Part shown: positions 1 through 9,159 of the stretch, piece by piece
How positions within the stretch are numbered: the stretch's first letter is position 1
How the letters are laid out: each line of letters begins with the position of its first letter
Source: Campylobacterales bacterium
GTDB lineage: Bacteria; Campylobacterota; Campylobacteria; Campylobacterales; Sulfurovaceae
Length of the DNA: 12,871 nt
Assembly (NCBI GenBank): GCA_014763905.1
Contig: JACXUN010000014.1
Coordinates: 1 to 12,871 of the forward strand
Direction of reading: 5' to 3'
Program-made: the position numbers and the translations under genes
Notes under the pieces: model-generated
The model's database searches: none
Seen by the model: the letters and a program-made list of their open reading frames with translations, nothing else
Told to the model about the DNA's origin: nothing

Positions 1-97
1 TTTTTTGAATTAACTCGTTAGTCCCGCAAAAATTTGACTTTGCCTACAAAAAACCTCGTAAAGCTGTGACCATGATATCCCGTCGAACTCAGGTTAT
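1..97 (-). repeat. Dispersed repeat copy 1 (end of a repeat or mobile element, left edge)
   Basis: Read on the minus strand, the stretch starting at base 95 begins AACCTGAGTTCGACGGGA and its first 32 bases (95 down to 64) match bases 12777-12808 at 31 of 32 positions. Beyond that the two copies diverge but agree again near their far ends (GGACTA, then TAATTCAA). Copy 1 runs off the left edge, so its full size is unknown. The sharp, highly conserved outer end with a more variable AT-rich interior resembles the terminal inverted repeat of an insertion sequence or MITE, but a non-mobile repeat family is also possible. No transposase coding is visible here. Confidence 0.7.
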
Positions 98-123
98 TAA
101 GGCGGTAAAACGCTACCTTAATA
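95..123. repeat. Imperfect inverted repeat upstream of gltX
   Basis: TATTAAGG (95-102) is complementary to CCTTAATA (116-123) around a 13-base loop. It starts where the dispersed repeat ends and lies just upstream of the candidate gltX -10 box. It could be an operator, the remains of a terminator for a gene left of the window, or an outer part of the repeat. No T-run follows it, so a normal intrinsic terminator is unlikely. Confidence 0.4.
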
Positions 124-133
124 GCTCTTAGGA

Positions 134-139
134 TACAAT
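134..139 (+). promoter_or_regulatory. Candidate -10 box for gltX
   Basis: TACAAT matches the sigma-70 -10 consensus at five of six positions and lies 32 bases before the gltX start codon, with the ribosome binding site between them. No convincing -35 box is visible, which is common for promoters in this phylum. Prediction by eye only. Confidence 0.4.
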
Positions 140-171
140 TTCGCAAGATTATAGGTTAGGAAGGTAGAGAT

Positions 172-1563
172 ATGACAATAACACGTTTTGCACCCTCGCC
201 GACAGGGTATTTGCATATTGGAGGGTTGAGAACGGCACTCTTTTCATGGTTGTGGGCTAAAAAAAATAGCGGAAAATTTCTGCTTCGTATCGAGGATACT
301 GATCTCTCTCGAAATAGCGAAGCGGCACTTCAAGCGATCTTGGAAGCGTTTGATTGGGTTGGGATGAGTTATGACGGTGAAGCAATTTATCAATCCAAAC
401 GGTTTGATCTCTACAAAGAGTATATAGAACAGCTTTTAGAAGCGGGGAAAGCCTACAAATGTTATATGAGTAAAGAGGAACTGGATAAACTTCGGGAAGA
501 GCAGATGGCACGAGGAGAACGTCCGCGTTATGACGGTCGGTATCGTGATTTTGACGGAACCCCGCCCGAAGGGATTGAACCAGTTATTCGTATCAAAGCA
601 CCACAAGAGGGGAATATTATCTTCAAAGATGGAGTCAAGGGAGAGATTTGTATCGCTGCAACGGAAGTAGATGACTTCGTTATCGCCCGAGGAGACGGAA
701 CGCCGACCTATAACTTTGTCGTAGCGATTGATGATGCACTGATGGGTATGACGGATGTGATTCGCGGGGATGACCACCTCTACAATACGCCTAAACAGAT
801 CGTGATCTATGAAGCATTGGGATTTGCATTACCAAACTTCTATCATGTCGCAATGATCAATAATGAGCAGGGGAAAAAACTCTCCAAACGTGATGGAGCA
901 ACCGATGTTATGGATTATAAGCGATTAGGATATCTACCGGAAGCACTGCTAAACTTTTTGGTGAGATTAGGGTGGAGTCACGGAGATCAAGAGATCTTTT
1001 CTGTCGAAGAGATGATCCGGCTGTTTGATCCGAAAAATATCAATAAAAGCTCTTCCAGCTATAATTTAGATAAACTCTTGTGGCTTAATGCTCACTATAT
1101 TAAAAATATGCCAAACAAAAAGCTGGCAACATTACTGAAAGCATATGGGGTAGAAGTCGAAGGACATGATAAATTAGAACTCTTGCTCGATGCGACCAAA
1201 GAGCGGGGCAAGACACTAGTAGCCTTAGCCGCACAGATCAATCTTATCTTGAACGACCCGGCAGAATATGAGGAAAAAGATACCAAAAAAGCCTTTAAAG
1301 GGGAAGCAATGAACTATCTTGCCGATTTTGCTGAGATGCTGGTGGGTTGGGAGAAGCCGTTGCATACCCCGCCAGAGTATCATGAAGTATTAGATCGGTT
1401 TGTGAATGAGAACGGTATAGGATTTGGTAAAATCGGTCAACCATTGCGGGTGGCACTCTTGGGTTCTATGACCGGTTCGGGATTGGATGAGATTATGGCA
1501 ATTATCGGAGTCGAGGAGACGGTTCATAGGATTAATAAAGTTTTAAAGTTGCATACGCTTTAA
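172..1563 (+). CDS. gltX: Glutamyl-tRNA synthetase
   Basis: Cytoplasmic class I aminoacyl-tRNA synthetase that charges tRNA with glutamate using ATP. The 463-residue length is normal. The N-terminal catalytic domain carries the HIGH-type motif SPTGYLHIGGLR (residues 9-20) and the KMSKS-type motif KKLSKRDGA (235-243); the C-terminal third is the helical anticodon-binding region. The ATG is chosen for the strong Shine-Dalgarno AGGAAGG at 158-164, seven bases away. The zinc site of the E. coli enzyme (C-x-C then C-x-H) is not kept: only Cys97 remains, the other positions being Met99, Tyr124 and Asp126. Campylobacterota commonly have two GltX paralogues, one for tRNA-Glu and one that glutamylates tRNA-Gln for GatCAB; the sequence alone does not tell me which this is. 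Confidence 0.96.
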   Translation: MTITRFAPSPTGYLHIGGLRTALFSWLWAKKNSGKFLLRIEDTDLSRNSEAALQAILEAFDWVGMSYDGEAIYQSKRFDLYKEYIEQLLEAGKAYKCYMSKEELDKLREEQMARGERPRYDGRYRDFDGTPPEGIEPVIRIKAPQEGNIIFKDGVKGEICIAATEVDDFVIARGDGTPTYNFVVAIDDALMGMTDVIRGDDHLYNTPKQIVIYEALGFALPNFYHVAMINNEQGKKLSKRDGATDVMDYKRLGYLPEALLNFLVRLGWSHGDQEIFSVEEMIRLFDPKNINKSSSSYNLDKLLWLNAHYIKNMPNKKLATLLKAYGVEVEGHDKLELLLDATKERGKTLVALAAQINLILNDPAEYEEKDTKKAFKGEAMNYLADFAEMLVGWEKPLHTPPEYHEVLDRFVNENGIGFGKIGQPLRVALLGSMTGSGLDEIMAIIGVEETVHRINKVLKLHTL

Positions 1564-1577
1564 GGAATAGCTTAAAA

Positions 1578-1604
1578 AAATAGTCATGAGTTCTATGACT
1601 ATTT
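1578..1604. repeat. Perfect 10-bp dyad, possible pgi operator or weak terminator
   Basis: AAATAGTCAT (1578-1587) and ATGACTATTT (1595-1604) are exact reverse complements around a 7-base spacer. The right arm contains ATGACT at 1595-1600, which is the best-placed -35 box for the pgi promoter, so a protein binding this dyad would cover that position. Read as RNA on the plus strand the stem is AU-rich and lacks a following U-run; the T-run is on the minus-strand side, where no gene would use it. Operator is therefore the preferred reading over terminator of gltX. Confidence 0.5.
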
Positions 1605-1623
1605 ATGAAAAGACAAATATAAT
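1595..1623 (+). promoter_or_regulatory. Promoter of pgi-galU
   Basis: A perfect -10 box TATAAT lies at 1618-1623, preceded at exactly 17 bases by ATGACT (1595-1600), which matches the -35 consensus TTGACA at four of six positions. Transcription would start near 1630, giving a leader of about 26 bases before the pgi start. Confidence 0.6.
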
Positions 1624-1655
1624 TAAGCTATAGAATTCATTCAGAAGGCAAAACA

Positions 1656-2882
1656 TTGAAAAATAAACTCCATTTCCCTACCAGCTACAATAACAGAGAG
1701 ACCAAAAATAAACTATTTGAAAAAATCCAGCAAGAGCGTTCTCATATCGGTTACTATAATCTGCCTAATCAGAAGATTGATGCCATTTTGGAGTATGTCG
1801 AGACAATTGACAGTTCGATTGAGACCATTGCGGTAATCGGAATTGGTGGAAGCTCTTTGGGAGCCAAGGCGGTCTATCAATTCCTCAAACCGGTCAAAAC
1901 ACCGACCAGAGATTTGGTTTTCTTTGAGAGTACCGATCCATTAAACATCATTGCGACCTGTTCACAGATGAATCTGGATAAGACGCACTTTTTGATTATC
2001 AGTAAATCGGGAACCACGGTTGAGACCATTGCGGTTTTTAAATATGTCTATGCCAAGCTCAACAGTGTAAAAAATTACACTTTTATTACCGATAGAGATT
2101 CGGCACTCGACCAGTTTGCTCAAAAAATCGAGGCTAAATGTTTCTATCTGCCGGAGAGTGTCGGGGGTAGATTTTCGGTTCTTTCGGTAGTCGGACTACT
2201 ACCTTTGGCTCTATGCGGGGTTGATATTGCAGCATTGCTTGCCGGAGCCAAAAATATAAAAGAGAGCTTCTTTGGTGACGGTTATATCAAAGAGACACTG
2301 CTCAATAAAGCGATCTACTATGCCAAACACCATACGAAATATAATATCAACTGTCTCTTTGCCTACTCTGAAACGCTAACCTATTTTACCGAGTGGTATG
2401 TTCAGCTTTGGGGAGAGAGTCTGGGGAAAAAACAGCGGCACAGTGCCTTCAATGTCGGAGTAACACCGATTGGATTGATTGGACCTAAAGATCAACACTC
2501 TTTCTTGCAATTGATTGTAGAGGGGACGCGTGATAAGTCGGTCACCTTTATCAAAATCGAAGATTTTCAAGATGAGTTAGTGATTCCAGATATTACCTTA
2601 CCGTATTTGGAAAAACTGGATGTACTCAACGGGGTGGCTTTCCATGATCTGATTACGATGCAGAGTGATTCAGTGATTGAAGCACTGATGGATCAGGGAG
2701 ACATTCCTCTGGATGAGATTATTATCGAGCGAGTCAATGAAGCAAGTATCGGTCAACTGATTTATTACTATGAGTTGTTAACCTCATTAGTTGGTGAATT
2801 GATCGATGTCAACACCTACGATCAACCGGGCGTAGAGTCCGGAAAGATAATTCTCAAAAAGAAATTAAACGGAGGTAAATAG
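1656..2882 (+). CDS. pgi: Glucose-6-phosphate isomerase
   Basis: Interconverts glucose-6-phosphate and fructose-6-phosphate in the cytoplasm, feeding glycolysis/gluconeogenesis and, with GalU next door, sugar-nucleotide synthesis. At 408 residues it is a short form, shorter than the roughly 550-residue E. coli enzyme. Visible family motifs: GIGGSSLGAKA (62-72), SKSGTTVETI in the sugar-phosphate binding SIS fold (116-125), the PGI signature GGRFS (170-174), the likely catalytic base Glu254 in QLWGESLGK, His281 in DQHSFLQ, and Lys397 in PGVESGK. The start is TTG: no in-frame ATG lies near, and AGAAGG (1643-1648) is seven bases upstream. The final Gly-Gly codons contain the GGAGG that serves galU, so the two genes are probably co-translated. 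Confidence 0.95.
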   Translation: MKNKLHFPTSYNNRETKNKLFEKIQQERSHIGYYNLPNQKIDAILEYVETIDSSIETIAVIGIGGSSLGAKAVYQFLKPVKTPTRDLVFFESTDPLNIIATCSQMNLDKTHFLIISKSGTTVETIAVFKYVYAKLNSVKNYTFITDRDSALDQFAQKIEAKCFYLPESVGGRFSVLSVVGLLPLALCGVDIAALLAGAKNIKESFFGDGYIKETLLNKAIYYAKHHTKYNINCLFAYSETLTYFTEWYVQLWGESLGKKQRHSAFNVGVTPIGLIGPKDQHSFLQLIVEGTRDKSVTFIKIEDFQDELVIPDITLPYLEKLDVLNGVAFHDLITMQSDSVIEALMDQGDIPLDEIIIERVNEASIGQLIYYYELLTSLVGELIDVNTYDQPGVESGKIILKKKLNGGK

Positions 2883-2884
2883 TT

Positions 2885-3712
2885 ATGATCAAAAAATGTC
2901 TATTCCCCGCCGCAGGATACGGAACCCGTTTCTTGCCGGCAACCAAAGCAACTCCCAAGGAGATGCTTCCGGTTCTTACTAAGCCGTTGATTCAATATGG
3001 TGTAGAGGAGGCTGTTGAAGCCGGTATCCATACCATGGCGATAGTGACAGGACGGGGAAAACGTGCTATTGAAGATCACTTTGATATCTCGTATGAATTG
3101 GAACACCAGATCAAAGGGGGAAGTAAAGAGCATCTTCTCAGTGAGATTCGGGGTTTGATTGATCGGTGTACCTTCTCCTATACACGGCAAATTGAGATGA
3201 AAGGTTTGGGACATGCGATCTTGACCGGAGAGACACTTATCGGACCGGAACCGTTTGCCGTAGTCTTAGCCGATGACTTGTGTGATTGTGAAGAACAAGG
3301 GGTACTCTCTCAAATGGTGGAAGTATTTGAGAAGTATCAATGCTCGGTGATTGCTATCCAAGAAGTACCGAAAGATCAAGTCTATAAATATGGTGTGATT
3401 GATGGGAATTTGGTTGATGGCAGCGAAGATACTTACCGTATCAGCGGTATGGTAGAGAAACCGGAACCGGAAGACGCCCCAAGCAATCTAGCCATTATCG
3501 GTCGATATATCTTGACACCGGATATCTTTGATATTATCCGCAAGACTAAGCCGGGTAAAGGGGGAGAGATACAGCTCACCGATGCAATTTTACAACAGGC
3601 TAAAGAGGGACGCGTTATCGGATATAAGTTTAAAGGAAGACGATTTGACTGTGGTTCCGTCGACGGTTTTGTCGCCGCAACCAATTGGTTTTACGATAAG
3701 TCCAAAGATTAA
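2885..3712 (+). CDS. galU: UTP--glucose-1-phosphate uridylyltransferase
   Basis: Makes UDP-glucose from UTP and glucose-1-phosphate for surface polysaccharides. At 275 residues it has the usual bacterial length. The nucleotide-binding motif FPAAGYGTRFLPATKATPKE (7-26) includes the conserved Lys25; LADDL (128-132) supplies the metal-binding aspartate; MVEKP (189-193), GKGGEIQLTD (224-233) and RRFDCGSVDG (252-261) are family hallmarks. The ATG lies nine bases after GGAGG (2871-2875), which is inside the end of pgi, and only two bases after the pgi stop. Its own stop shares TTAA with the stop of queF on the other strand. Confidence 0.95.
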   Translation: MIKKCLFPAAGYGTRFLPATKATPKEMLPVLTKPLIQYGVEEAVEAGIHTMAIVTGRGKRAIEDHFDISYELEHQIKGGSKEHLLSEIRGLIDRCTFSYTRQIEMKGLGHAILTGETLIGPEPFAVVLADDLCDCEEQGVLSQMVEVFEKYQCSVIAIQEVPKDQVYKYGVIDGNLVDGSEDTYRISGMVEKPEPEDAPSNLAIIGRYILTPDIFDIIRKTKPGKGGEIQLTDAILQQAKEGRVIGYKFKGRRFDCGSVDGFVAATNWFYDKSKD

Positions 3713-4086
3713 TTTTCTCGGCTATCGATGGTAATAACCGTATGTACATTTCCTCTTGGATTAAAATCTGCCACGATTTTAATCCATTTAGGCTGTAGAT
3801 TTTGAGATAAGGTATCAAATATCTCGTTAGCCGAGTTCTCATGTGAGATATGACGATTCATAAAACTATTGATATAGAGTTTTAACGCTTTAAGCTCAAT
3901 TACCTTAGCATTTGGGCAGTAGCTGAGTTTAATAGTTGCGAAGTCTGGATACCCGCTTCTTGGACATTTACACATAAACTCCGGCAATTCAATATCGATG
4001 GTATACTCTTTGGCGTGTTCGTTTGGCCAGTAGTTCTCTGCTAGATTGATATCAAACGCTACAATCTCTTTTTCACCGTATTTCAT
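3709..4086 (-). CDS. queF: NADPH-dependent 7-cyano-7-deazaguanine reductase (QueF, short type)
   Basis: Reduces the nitrile preQ0 to the aminomethyl compound preQ1 in queuosine biosynthesis, later inserted into tRNAs with GUN anticodons. The 125-residue length fits the unimodular (B. subtilis-like) form. Visible features: the likely catalytic Cys41 in CKCPRSGYPDFATI with Asp48, the QueF signature around ELKALKLYINSF (64-75), and the substrate-binding His82-Glu83 in NRHISHEN. It follows gyrB by 15 bases; its Shine-Dalgarno AAGGAG (4102-4097) overlaps the end of the gyrB stop codon, so it is probably translated from the gyrB message. No room exists for a preQ1 riboswitch. Other queuosine genes are not in the window. 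Confidence 0.92.
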   Translation of the reverse strand: MKYGEKEIVAFDINLAENYWPNEHAKEYTIDIELPEFMCKCPRSGYPDFATIKLSYCPNAKVIELKALKLYINSFMNRHISHENSANEIFDTLSQNLQPKWIKIVADFNPRGNVHTVITIDSREN

Positions 4087-4101
4087 AAAAATTTTTCTCC
4101 T

Positions 4102-6444
<2,343 letters not shown>

Positions 6445-6458
6445 TTAAAAAACCTTAT

Positions 6459-6464
6459 ATTTTA
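6459..6464 (-). promoter_or_regulatory. Candidate -10 box for gyrB-queF
   Basis: On the minus strand TAAAAT lies about 40 bases before the gyrB start, in the 77-base gap after tsaD. Upstream are repeated T-rich tracts and no clear -35, which suits promoters of this phylum. It suggests gyrB can be expressed independently of the cdsA-tsaD operon, although no clear terminator separates them. Confidence 0.4.
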
Positions 6465-6494
6465 GCGAAAATAGAGTTAAAAAGTGTTAAATAC

Positions 6495-7508
6495 TTAAAG
6501 TAAGCCGCCACTTTCGTGTTTTTGAGTCGTGACAATATCAACCTCATAGGGATGGGCGAAGAGCTCTTGATGATAGGCTTCAACCGCATAGCGTCCGATC
6601 ATCGCCGCGTTATCGGAACAGTAGCGGAGCGGGGCGGTGTGAAGGGTTTTACCGAATTCTTCACAGAGTTTTTCATAAGCTTGTCGGATATAGAGATTGG
6701 CACTGGCTCCGCCTACGAGGGCAAAATCTTTGATCGGTTCTTGGGCAAAGATTTTTTTGCTTTTTTGCAGCAGGTGCAGGGTTACGGCTTTTTGAAACGA
6801 AGCGGCGACATCGCATTTGTCTTGCTGACTCATGGCTTCTGCTCCTCCAAGACCCTCAATGGCTAACCGCACCGCATTTTTGAGTCCGGAGAGTGAAAAG
6901 GCGATCAGCTTAGAGTTGCGAAGCGGTACCGGAAAATCAAAACGGTCGGCATCCCCCTCTGTAGCAAGCTGCTCAATAATCGAACCACCGGGATACCCGA
7001 GGTTCATCATCTTGGCGGTTTTGTCAAAACTCTCTCCCACACTGTCATCCATACTGGTTGCCAAAATGGTCATCTGCTCCAAACCCTCGACTCGGATAAT
7101 CTGCGTATGCCCGCCGGAGATCAACAAGACTAAAAGCGGCAGCTTCTGCTCTTTTTCAATAAAGAGTGAATAGATATGCCCTTTGAGATGATGCACGGGG
7201 ATAAGGGGGATTGCCTGCGTCACGGCAATCGCTTTTGCCATGGCGATACCCTCTAAGAGGGTGACCCCAAGTCCCGGTTGATTGGTGATGGCAACCGCTT
7301 TGAGATCATTCAGATAGGGTCTTGCCTCTTCCAAAATATTGGGTAAATCAATGGCATGGAGACGAGATGCGAGTTCCGGTACGACCCCGCCATAGGCAGC
7401 GTGCTGCTGTTCTTGGGAAATCTTTTTATGAAAAAGCAGTTTATAGGTGTCGATTTCGGTAATGGCGATCGAGCTGTCGTCGCAGCTGCTCTCGATGCTT
7501 AGTATCAT
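6495..7508 (-). CDS. tsaD: tRNA N6-adenosine threonylcarbamoyltransferase (TsaD, formerly Gcp)
   Basis: Transfers the threonylcarbamoyl group from TC-AMP to A37 of ANN-decoding tRNAs, giving t6A; works with TsaB and TsaE, which are not in the window. At 337 residues the length is standard. The ASKHA fold is marked by ILSIESSCDDSS (2-13), GGVVPELASRLH (40-51), the metal-binding pair His107 and His111 in HHLKGH, ISGGHT (130-135), GGASANLYIR (266-275) and the third metal ligand Asp299 in CSDNAAMIG. Start ATG has AAGAGGA five bases upstream. It is the last gene of the cdsA operon, separated from the hydrolase gene by a REP-like hairpin. Confidence 0.96.
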   Translation of the reverse strand: MILSIESSCDDSSIAITEIDTYKLLFHKKISQEQQHAAYGGVVPELASRLHAIDLPNILEEARPYLNDLKAVAITNQPGLGVTLLEGIAMAKAIAVTQAIPLIPVHHLKGHIYSLFIEKEQKLPLLVLLISGGHTQIIRVEGLEQMTILATSMDDSVGESFDKTAKMMNLGYPGGSIIEQLATEGDADRFDFPVPLRNSKLIAFSLSGLKNAVRLAIEGLGGAEAMSQQDKCDVAASFQKAVTLHLLQKSKKIFAQEPIKDFALVGGASANLYIRQAYEKLCEEFGKTLHTAPLRYCSDNAAMIGRYAVEAYHQELFAHPYEVDIVTTQKHESGGLL

Positions 7509-7530
7509 AGTTGTCCTCTTATATCTCTTT

Positions 7531-7554
7531 GGTGCGTTGGGAAACGCACCCTAC
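7531..7554 (-). repeat. REP-like palindrome with GTAG tetranucleotide
   Basis: On the minus strand GTAG is followed directly by the 8-bp perfect stem GGTGCGTT - TCCC - AACGCACC. A GTAG or GGAG tetranucleotide at the foot of a short palindrome is the hallmark of REP elements mobilised by REP-associated tyrosine transposases (RAYT, IS200/IS605-related). I know similar GGTGCGTT/AACGCACC palindromes from intergenic regions of several phyla. Only one copy is in the window and no transposase gene is here. The TAG of GTAG is the stop codon of the hydrolase gene. No T-run follows it in the direction of the operon, so it is unlikely to be an intrinsic terminator, though it may affect message stability or tsaD translation. 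Confidence 0.65.
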
Positions 7555-8093
7555 GAGTTTTTTAAAACCAAATCCTCAATCAGTTTCCATTTTCCAAACC
7601 CGCTATCGGCATTGATGTGTCCCGCATTTTCCAAAACGGTTAACGGAATCTGGTAGTAGTCGGCAATCGCTTTCGCCTCTTCTAGCTCCATATAGGGATC
7701 ATTATCCGAAACCATCATTTGTATCTCTTTGGCATAGAGCTGTTTTGGTTTCTCACATGGGAAAAAGGTTTTAAGGGTATCGATATCCGTATGGAGCGAA
7801 GGGGGAGCGACCAGAAAGAGTTTTTCTACACTTCCTATCTCTTCTTGACAAAGCCAAAACCAGAGTGTATTGGCTAGCGAATGACAGACAACAATGGTCG
7901 GTTGAAAGTCGTTGAGAATATTTTTAACCTGCTTAACCCATCGGTTTTTACTAGGGAAATGGCAGTTGTTAAGCAGTGGAAACGAGACGGTGCCGTAATT
8001 TTTGGCGGCTTCGGCTGCTAATTCTGCTTGCCAATGGGGAGCGTCGCTTCCGCCCCAGCCGTGGAGGATGAGAATTTTATCTGCGGTTGGCAT
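7551..8093 (-). CDS. RBBP9/YdeN-type serine hydrolase (alpha/beta hydrolase)
   Basis: A 180-residue small alpha/beta hydrolase; substrate unknown. Family marks are the N-terminal ILHGWGGSDAPHW (9-21), the nucleophile turn VVCHSLANTL with Ser72, Asp132 in SDNDPY and the catalytic His159 in GHINADSGFGKW, which is very typical of this family. The nucleophile elbow reads C-H-S-L-A rather than G-x-S-x-G. No signal peptide or membrane segment is seen, so it is probably cytoplasmic. I chose the ATG at 8093 (AAAGAGG nine bases upstream, HGWGG at the right distance); a longer frame to 8156 would lie inside dxr and adds residues unlike the family. The gene overlaps dxr by 17 bases, so coupling is likely, and ends in the TAG of a REP-like element. 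Confidence 0.82.
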   Translation of the reverse strand: MPTADKILILHGWGGSDAPHWQAELAAEAAKNYGTVSFPLLNNCHFPSKNRWVKQVKNILNDFQPTIVVCHSLANTLWFWLCQEEIGSVEKLFLVAPPSLHTDIDTLKTFFPCEKPKQLYAKEIQMMVSDNDPYMELEEAKAIADYYQIPLTVLENAGHINADSGFGKWKLIEDLVLKNS

Positions 8094-9156
8094 AGGCTCT
8101 AACCTCTTTGTCGATCTCGATAATCTCTGCAATGCTTTTGGCATGAACGGTATCAAATTTCCGATACGTATCCAAGACGATTTTGCTCATCCCAAAGAAA
8201 TCACACTGACCTTGTTCAAATTGGTGGATCGCCTCTTCATTGGCGGCATTGATCACCACACCAAGTTGAGGATTTTGGAGGATATGCTCTTTGATCTCCC
8301 AGATCGGGTACCGCTCTGTCGTAATCGGTTCAAATGCGACTGATCCCATACCCAGCAGGTCAACCGCCGGTAATATACTCTCTTCGACCTGTTCTCGAAC
8401 CGCAAAGGCAATCGGCAGTTTCATATCGACACCGGCGAAATGTGCGGTGGTCGAACCGTCGACAAATTCAACCAATGCATGGATAATCGACTTACGCTCG
8501 ATAAAGGCATCGATATCAGTAGTCCCAAAGAGCCATTTGGCTTCGAGGAGTTCAAACAGCTTATTGGTCATGGTGGCACTGTCGATGGTGATTTTGTTCC
8601 CCATAGACCAGTTTGGATGGTTGAGTGCTTCGGCAAAGGTGGCATGCTGCATATCAGCGATCTTCCAATCTCGAAACGCTCCGCCGCTGGCGGTGATATA
8701 GAGTTTGGAGAAGGGACGCTGATTCATTAGATACCATAAACCGAAATGTTCACTGTCTATCGGGACGATACGGTTCATATCGATAAACTCACCGGCGACG
8801 ACCAGTGACTCTTTATTGGCAAGAGCCACTTTGCGTCCCAGCTCGATTGCTTTGAGTGTCGGAGCCATCCCGGCATAACCGACTAAGGCGTTCACGACGG
8901 TGGGACTCTCTGTGTGTTCAAGAAGTTCCAAAATACCTTCATCTCCACAGAAAACTTGCGGATGATTGACGCGATCTCTATCGGCAAGATTGGCAATGGC
9001 GACATATTTAGGGTTAAATTCTGCGATTTGTTGATTGAGCAGGTCGATACTCCGACCGGCTACGAGTGCCTCAACTTTGAAGTTATACCGTTTGGCAATG
9101 GCTAAAGTATTGACACCGATCGATCCGGTCGATCCCAAAAGAACAATGGAGTCCAT
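8077..9156 (-). CDS. dxr: 1-deoxy-D-xylulose 5-phosphate reductoisomerase
   Basis: First committed enzyme of the MEP isoprenoid pathway: rearranges and reduces DXP to 2-C-methyl-erythritol 4-phosphate with NADPH and a divalent metal. The 359-residue protein shows the NADPH motif LLGSTGSIG (6-14), ALANKESLVVAGE (111-123), metal ligands Asp134 and Glu136 in PIDSEH, ASGGAFRDW (156-164) and TMTNKLFELLEAKWLFG (195-211) with Asn198, Lys199 and Glu202. The junction with cdsA reads TAG-GTG-ATG: the GTG at 9159 abuts the cdsA stop and is a possible start giving one more Met; I prefer the ATG that follows, although an AAGGG 8 bases before the GTG makes the choice uncertain. Third-to-last gene of the cdsA operon. 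Confidence 0.95.
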   Translation of the reverse strand: MDSIVLLGSTGSIGVNTLAIAKRYNFKVEALVAGRSIDLLNQQIAEFNPKYVAIANLADRDRVNHPQVFCGDEGILELLEHTESPTVVNALVGYAGMAPTLKAIELGRKVALANKESLVVAGEFIDMNRIVPIDSEHFGLWYLMNQRPFSKLYITASGGAFRDWKIADMQHATFAEALNHPNWSMGNKITIDSATMTNKLFELLEAKWLFGTTDIDAFIERKSIIHALVEFVDGSTTAHFAGVDMKLPIAFAVREQVEESILPAVDLLGMGSVAFEPITTERYPIWEIKEHILQNPQLGVVINAANEEAIHQFEQGQCDFFGMSKIVLDTYRKFDTVHAKSIAEIIEIDKEVRAYANRR

Positions 9157-9159
9157 CAC

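Noticed and set aside
1..171. Integron attC site or CRISPR repeat at the left edge
   Set aside because: No paired core sites of attC type and no regularly spaced direct repeats; the similarity is to two dispersed copies in the same window.
6471..6494. Intrinsic terminator after tsaD
   Set aside because: Only a 4-bp AAGT/ACTT stem with a few T residues; too weak to call.
8094..8156. Longer hydrolase start at 8156
   Set aside because: It would overlap dxr by 80 bases, adds 21 residues with no family likeness before HGWGG, and the ATG at 8093 has a proper Shine-Dalgarno.
8002..8730. Open frames of 96-136 codons on the plus strand across dxr and the hydrolase
   Set aside because: They are opposite-strand shadows of conserved minus-strand genes; their translations show no domain and they lack ribosome binding sites.
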